From the NCBI RefSeq assembly GCF_022179445.1, contig NZ_BPQU01000002.1, positions 310,001 through 374,000 on the forward strand: a stretch of DNA of 64,000 nt, written 5' to 3'. Below are positions 61,859-64,000 of the stretch, piece after piece. Both the position numbers and the translations under genes were made by a program. Numbering within the stretch: the first letter of the stretch is position 1; every line of letters starts with the position of its first letter. Under the pieces are notes generated by a model. It was not told the DNA's origin. It did no database searches and saw only the letters and a list, made by a program, of their open reading frames with translations. This stretch comes from Methylobacterium mesophilicum (GTDB lineage Bacteria; Pseudomonadota; Alphaproteobacteria; Rhizobiales; Beijerinckiaceae).

Positions 61859-62839
61859 TCAGAAGTCGTATAACCGCTTGGGATTCTCGACAAGGATCCT
61901 GTCACGGGTGGCGCGGTCGGGCACCCAGGTGGCGAGCAGGTCGAGCAGGCGGCCGTCATCGATGTCCTGCGCGGGCGCGAGGTCCGTGGGCTTGCGGCCG
62001 GGCTTGGGCGTGCTGTCCGGATGCGGCCAGTCGCTGCCCCAGACCAGCCGCTCCGGGTTCGCCGCCACGAGGGCCCGGGCCAGCGGCGCCACGTCGGGAT
62101 AGTCGGGCGCCCGGGTCGAGGCGCGGTAGGCGCCCGACAGCTTCACCCAGGCCTGGCCGCCGCGCACGAGGTCGAGCACGTCGCCGAAGCCGGGCTGATC
62201 GGGCCCGAGGGCAGCCTGCGCGCCGGCGAAGTGGTCGAACACCACCGGCACCGGCAGGGCGGCCAGCTGCGGCTTCAGCGGGCCGATCACCGACAGGCGG
62301 GCATAGACCTGGAGGTGCCAGGGCCGCTGCCCGATCAGCTGGACGGCGCTCTCCAGCGCCTTGGCCGAGGCCGCCGGATCGAACACGCCGGCCTGCTCCA
62401 GGTTGACCCGAATGCCGCGGATGCCGGCCTGGGCCAGGGCATCGAGCTCGGCCGGGCCGGTCCCGGGCCCGATCACCGCAACGCCGCGGGCGCGCTGGGG
62501 GCCGAGAAGGCGCAGGCCGTCGAGGGTGGCCGCGTTGTCGGTGCCGTAGACGCTGGGCGTCACGATCACCACCCGGTCGAGCTTGAGCGCGTGCTGGAGC
62601 GCGAGCAGGCTCTCCGGCGGATCGACCGGCGGGGTGTAGCCGCGCCCCGCCCAGAACGGGAACCTGGCCGGATCGGGGATGACGTGGACGTGGCAATCGC
62701 AGGCCCCCGGCGGGACCTCGAACGAGACCGGGCTCCTGACGGTGGGCACGGCGGCCTGTCCCGCAGCCCGGGCCGCCGTGTCGGTCAGGGCGAGGCCGTT
62801 GGCGAGGGCCAGGGCGAGGGTTTGCCGGCGTGACAGCAT
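61859..62839 (-). CDS. Exported amidohydrolase (PDC/muconolactone-hydrolase-like)
   Basis: This 326-aa protein starts at ATG 62839 with a Tat-like leader (MLSRRQTLALALANGLALTD). The metal-dependent TIM-barrel hydrolase core has the HxH motif in GACDCHVHVIPDPARFPF, the conserved IRGIRVNLEQAGVFDP, the VVFDHFAGAQA strand and the active-site aspartate in VWGSDWPHPDST. This is the amidohydrolase_2 group that includes 2-pyrone-4,6-dicarboxylate lactonase and sulfomuconolactonase. It may open a lactone from aromatic breakdown in the periplasm. The start is supported by the leader; a longer frame to 62959 is less likely. Confidence 0.85.
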   Translation of the reverse strand: MLSRRQTLALALANGLALTDTAARAAGQAAVPTVRSPVSFEVPPGACDCHVHVIPDPARFPFWAGRGYTPPVDPPESLLALQHALKLDRVVIVTPSVYGTDNAATLDGLRLLGPQRARGVAVIGPGTGPAELDALAQAGIRGIRVNLEQAGVFDPAASAKALESAVQLIGQRPWHLQVYARLSVIGPLKPQLAALPVPVVFDHFAGAQAALGPDQPGFGDVLDLVRGGQAWVKLSGAYRASTRAPDYPDVAPLARALVAANPERLVWGSDWPHPDSTPKPGRKPTDLAPAQDIDDGRLLDLLATWVPDRATRDRILVENPKRLYDF

Positions 62840-63146
62840 GGCGGGTCTCCTCCGGATTTTTGGGCGAACTTCTGCGAGAGCCTCACCCGGATCGGACCAC
62901 CCTTGCGCGAGGCGCGCAAGCCGGTCCGGTGTCAAAGAGCCCGCGACGCTGGGCGACACGGCCGGGGTCGGGTGCGTCCGGGAGCCAGGCTACGGGCGGG
63001 GCCGCCGGATGCGCCGTAGGGTTTGGGTTGGAGAGGCGCCGATCAGGCCCCTCGGAGCCGCCGTCGAGACCGTGCCCACCTGCGGACAGGATTGCGGGCG
63101 CCGGCGCGGCGAAGTCGGTTCTGGCTGCAAGGGGTGCGGGGGCTTG
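62840..63146. other. Intergenic region left of the selenocysteine tRNA
   Basis: No gene is supported in these 307 bases. Open frames on both strands are arginine- and glycine-rich and look like chance. No repeat or clear terminator was found. The end of the tRNA transcript would fall in the right part. Confidence 0.4.
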
Positions 63147-63237
63147 GCGGAAGCGGATGGGAATCGAACCCACCGTACGCTGTTGGCGTACCACTGGTTT
63201 TGAAGACCAGGGGGGCCACCAGACCCCGTTCGCCTCC
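63147..63237 (-). tRNA. selC: tRNA-Sec (anticodon UCA)
   Basis: On the minus strand the 91-nt sequence begins GGAGGCGAACGGGG, has an anticodon arm CTGG-TCTTCAAAA-CCAG with anticodon TCA, a long variable arm (TACGC...GCGTA) and a T arm GGTGGGTTCGATTCCCATCC, and ends GCTTCC-G-CCA with the CCA encoded. The long D stem (GGGGTC...GCCCCC), the ~90-nt length and the UCA anticodon identify selenocysteine tRNA. SelB delivers it to UGA codons in selenoproteins such as formate dehydrogenase. selA, selB and selD are not in the window. Confidence 0.93.
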
Positions 63238-63387
63238 ACGGGCGGGGGTACGGGGCCGTGCCGGTGGGGTCAAGGGATGAGCGGGGTCGTCACGGTCGCG
63301 ACGGCTCGAAAACCAGTCTCGTCCGACCGAGGTTTGACCTACGATGCGCTGATATGAAGCACCTGCCTTGAGGGCGGTGCCGAAATC

Positions 63388-63510
63388 CTAGCGCTCGCGC
63401 TCCGACGCGTCGCGCCGATCCTGCCGGCTCGTGAACCAGTAAACGAAGCCGGCGGTCGCCGCGAGCATCAGCGGGGTTATGATCGCAGCGGACAGAAACC
63501 CGTCGCTCAT
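63388..63510 (-). CDS. Very small single-pass membrane protein
   Basis: This 40-aa protein starts at ATG 63510 and ends at TAG 63388. It reads MSDGFLSAAIITPLMLAATA, then GFVYWFTSRQDRRDASERER. One transmembrane helix (residues about 6-26) is followed by a highly charged Arg/Asp/Glu tail, a typical small membrane-protein layout like CydX or CcoQ, though no such family is actually recognised. An ACTTTTC-free but AT-rich upstream segment may hold the start signals. It is listed because the composition and topology are protein-like. Confidence 0.5.
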   Translation of the reverse strand: MSDGFLSAAIITPLMLAATAGFVYWFTSRQDRRDASERER

Positions 63511-63542
63511 TCCTCAATCCCCCGCAGAACTTTTCGTGCAGC

Positions 63543-63746
63543 TCAATGTAAGCTGACACTCAAGAAAAACCGAGCACCCACCAGCAGATTGAGATTTCTC
63601 AACGGGATGTGTGCAGTCGAGGTGACGAAGGCCACGATCGGCGCGAAGCACCCGACCGCCAAGGCCGCGACAGCCGCACCGTTGAACCACGTGGCCGTGA
63701 TCTTGATGCGCTCGTTCCGGGCAGCCTTGTTCACGACCAAGTCCAT
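63543..63746 (-). CDS. Small two-helix membrane protein, possibly truncated
   Basis: This 67-aa protein starts at ATG 63746 (MDLVVNKAARNERIKITATW). A short charged N-terminus is followed by one strong membrane segment (FNGAAVAALAVGCFAPIVAF) and a second hydrophobic stretch (LRNLNLLVGARFFLSVSLH) at the very end. Related small proteins of rhizobia usually continue a few residues beyond the last helix, so the C-terminus may be truncated. The codon usage is less GC-biased than the neighbours. A longer frame to 63947 exists but has no coherent content. Confidence 0.5.
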   Translation of the reverse strand: MDLVVNKAARNERIKITATWFNGAAVAALAVGCFAPIVAFVTSTAHIPLRNLNLLVGARFFLSVSLH

Positions 63747-64000
63747 GCGACGGCGTTCGGGTATGACCTCGATGTTAAGGCTCAGCTTGCCCGGCGGCCA
63801 AGTCCGTCTGCGGCACCGGGCCTGACGATCACCGTGAAACTCCGCTCGCGCTGCGCTGACGTCGGCCCCTGCGGCGGAATGGATCACCCGCCGCCTCCGG
63901 GGTGCCGCGATTCGTATTAATTCCGCCACACTGTTGTGGCCCTGCACCAGTCATGCCGTTTCTGCGACGCTCACCGCCTGTGGAAGGCCCTGCGCCGGAC
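63747..64000. other. Right-end region without a supported gene
   Basis: The last 254 bases hold no complete gene that can be supported. A slightly AT-rich segment near 63910-63935 (GATTCGTATTAATTCCGCCA) could be a promoter. An ATG at 63955 opens a frame to the edge, but too little is visible. Confidence 0.35.

Overview
The window looks like a chromosomal segment of a high-GC alphaproteobacterium, most likely Methylobacterium/Methylorubrum or a close relative in the Hyphomicrobiales. The reasons are about 70% GC throughout, a class I lysyl-tRNA synthetase, FYDLN-acid, DUF1013/TrcR-type and DUF4170 proteins, MntR/MntH, Omp25-like beta-barrels with an AADLPRR N-terminus, and a GCG_CRPN secreted peptide. 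All calls come from reading the sequence; no database search was run.

Layout. 1-9.9 kb is a heavy-metal efflux block: a FixH/YtkA-like fragment, CusB and CusA on the plus strand run head-on into CzcA and CzcB on the minus strand, and the two permease genes overlap by 94 bp at their 3' ends. No outer-membrane factor is present. 10-19.3 kb holds an AraC regulator, a catalase-family haem protein, two nearly identical outer-membrane barrels in opposite orientation, and many small membrane or disordered proteins. 19.6-27.4 kb has L-serine ammonia-lyase, several small conserved proteins, a cold-shock protein, a MshEN-like/GT2 glycosyltransferase, a periplasmic binding protein and a ParE-type toxin-antitoxin pair. 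27.5-30.5 kb has lysK, a PPOX flavoprotein and a mazEF-like locus whose toxin gene is split by a 62-bp palindromic insertion.

30.6-38.9 kb is the most interesting gene set: a small transglutaminase, a circularly permuted ATP-grasp/alpha-E fusion and a giant DUF2126 transglutaminase in one minus-strand cluster, with a zinc-ribbon metallopeptidase transcribed divergently. It has the look of an uncharacterised peptide-ligation or peptide-modification pathway. 38.9-42.4 kb mixes a lower-GC gene pair, the divergent mntR/mntH manganese module with a palindromic operator, and a decayed phd/vapC locus. 42.5-52.5 kb carries a benzoylformate-decarboxylase-like ThDP enzyme, an FAD oxidoreductase, a MliC lysozyme inhibitor, a LysR regulator, an AT-rich island, a REC/HD-GYP protein, a histone-deacetylase-family enzyme, an MFS transporter and the DUF1013 regulator.

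52.6-64 kb has a densely structured intergenic region, an orphan ABC binding protein, a frameshifted chemotaxis receptor, a TetR/PspA/YiaA envelope-stress module, a hydrolase with no conventional start codon, prs, an amidohydrolase, and a selenocysteine tRNA near the right end. Non-coding structure is unusually rich: long perfect hairpins, three copies of an interspersed repeat, and two sRNA candidates that end in rho-independent terminators.
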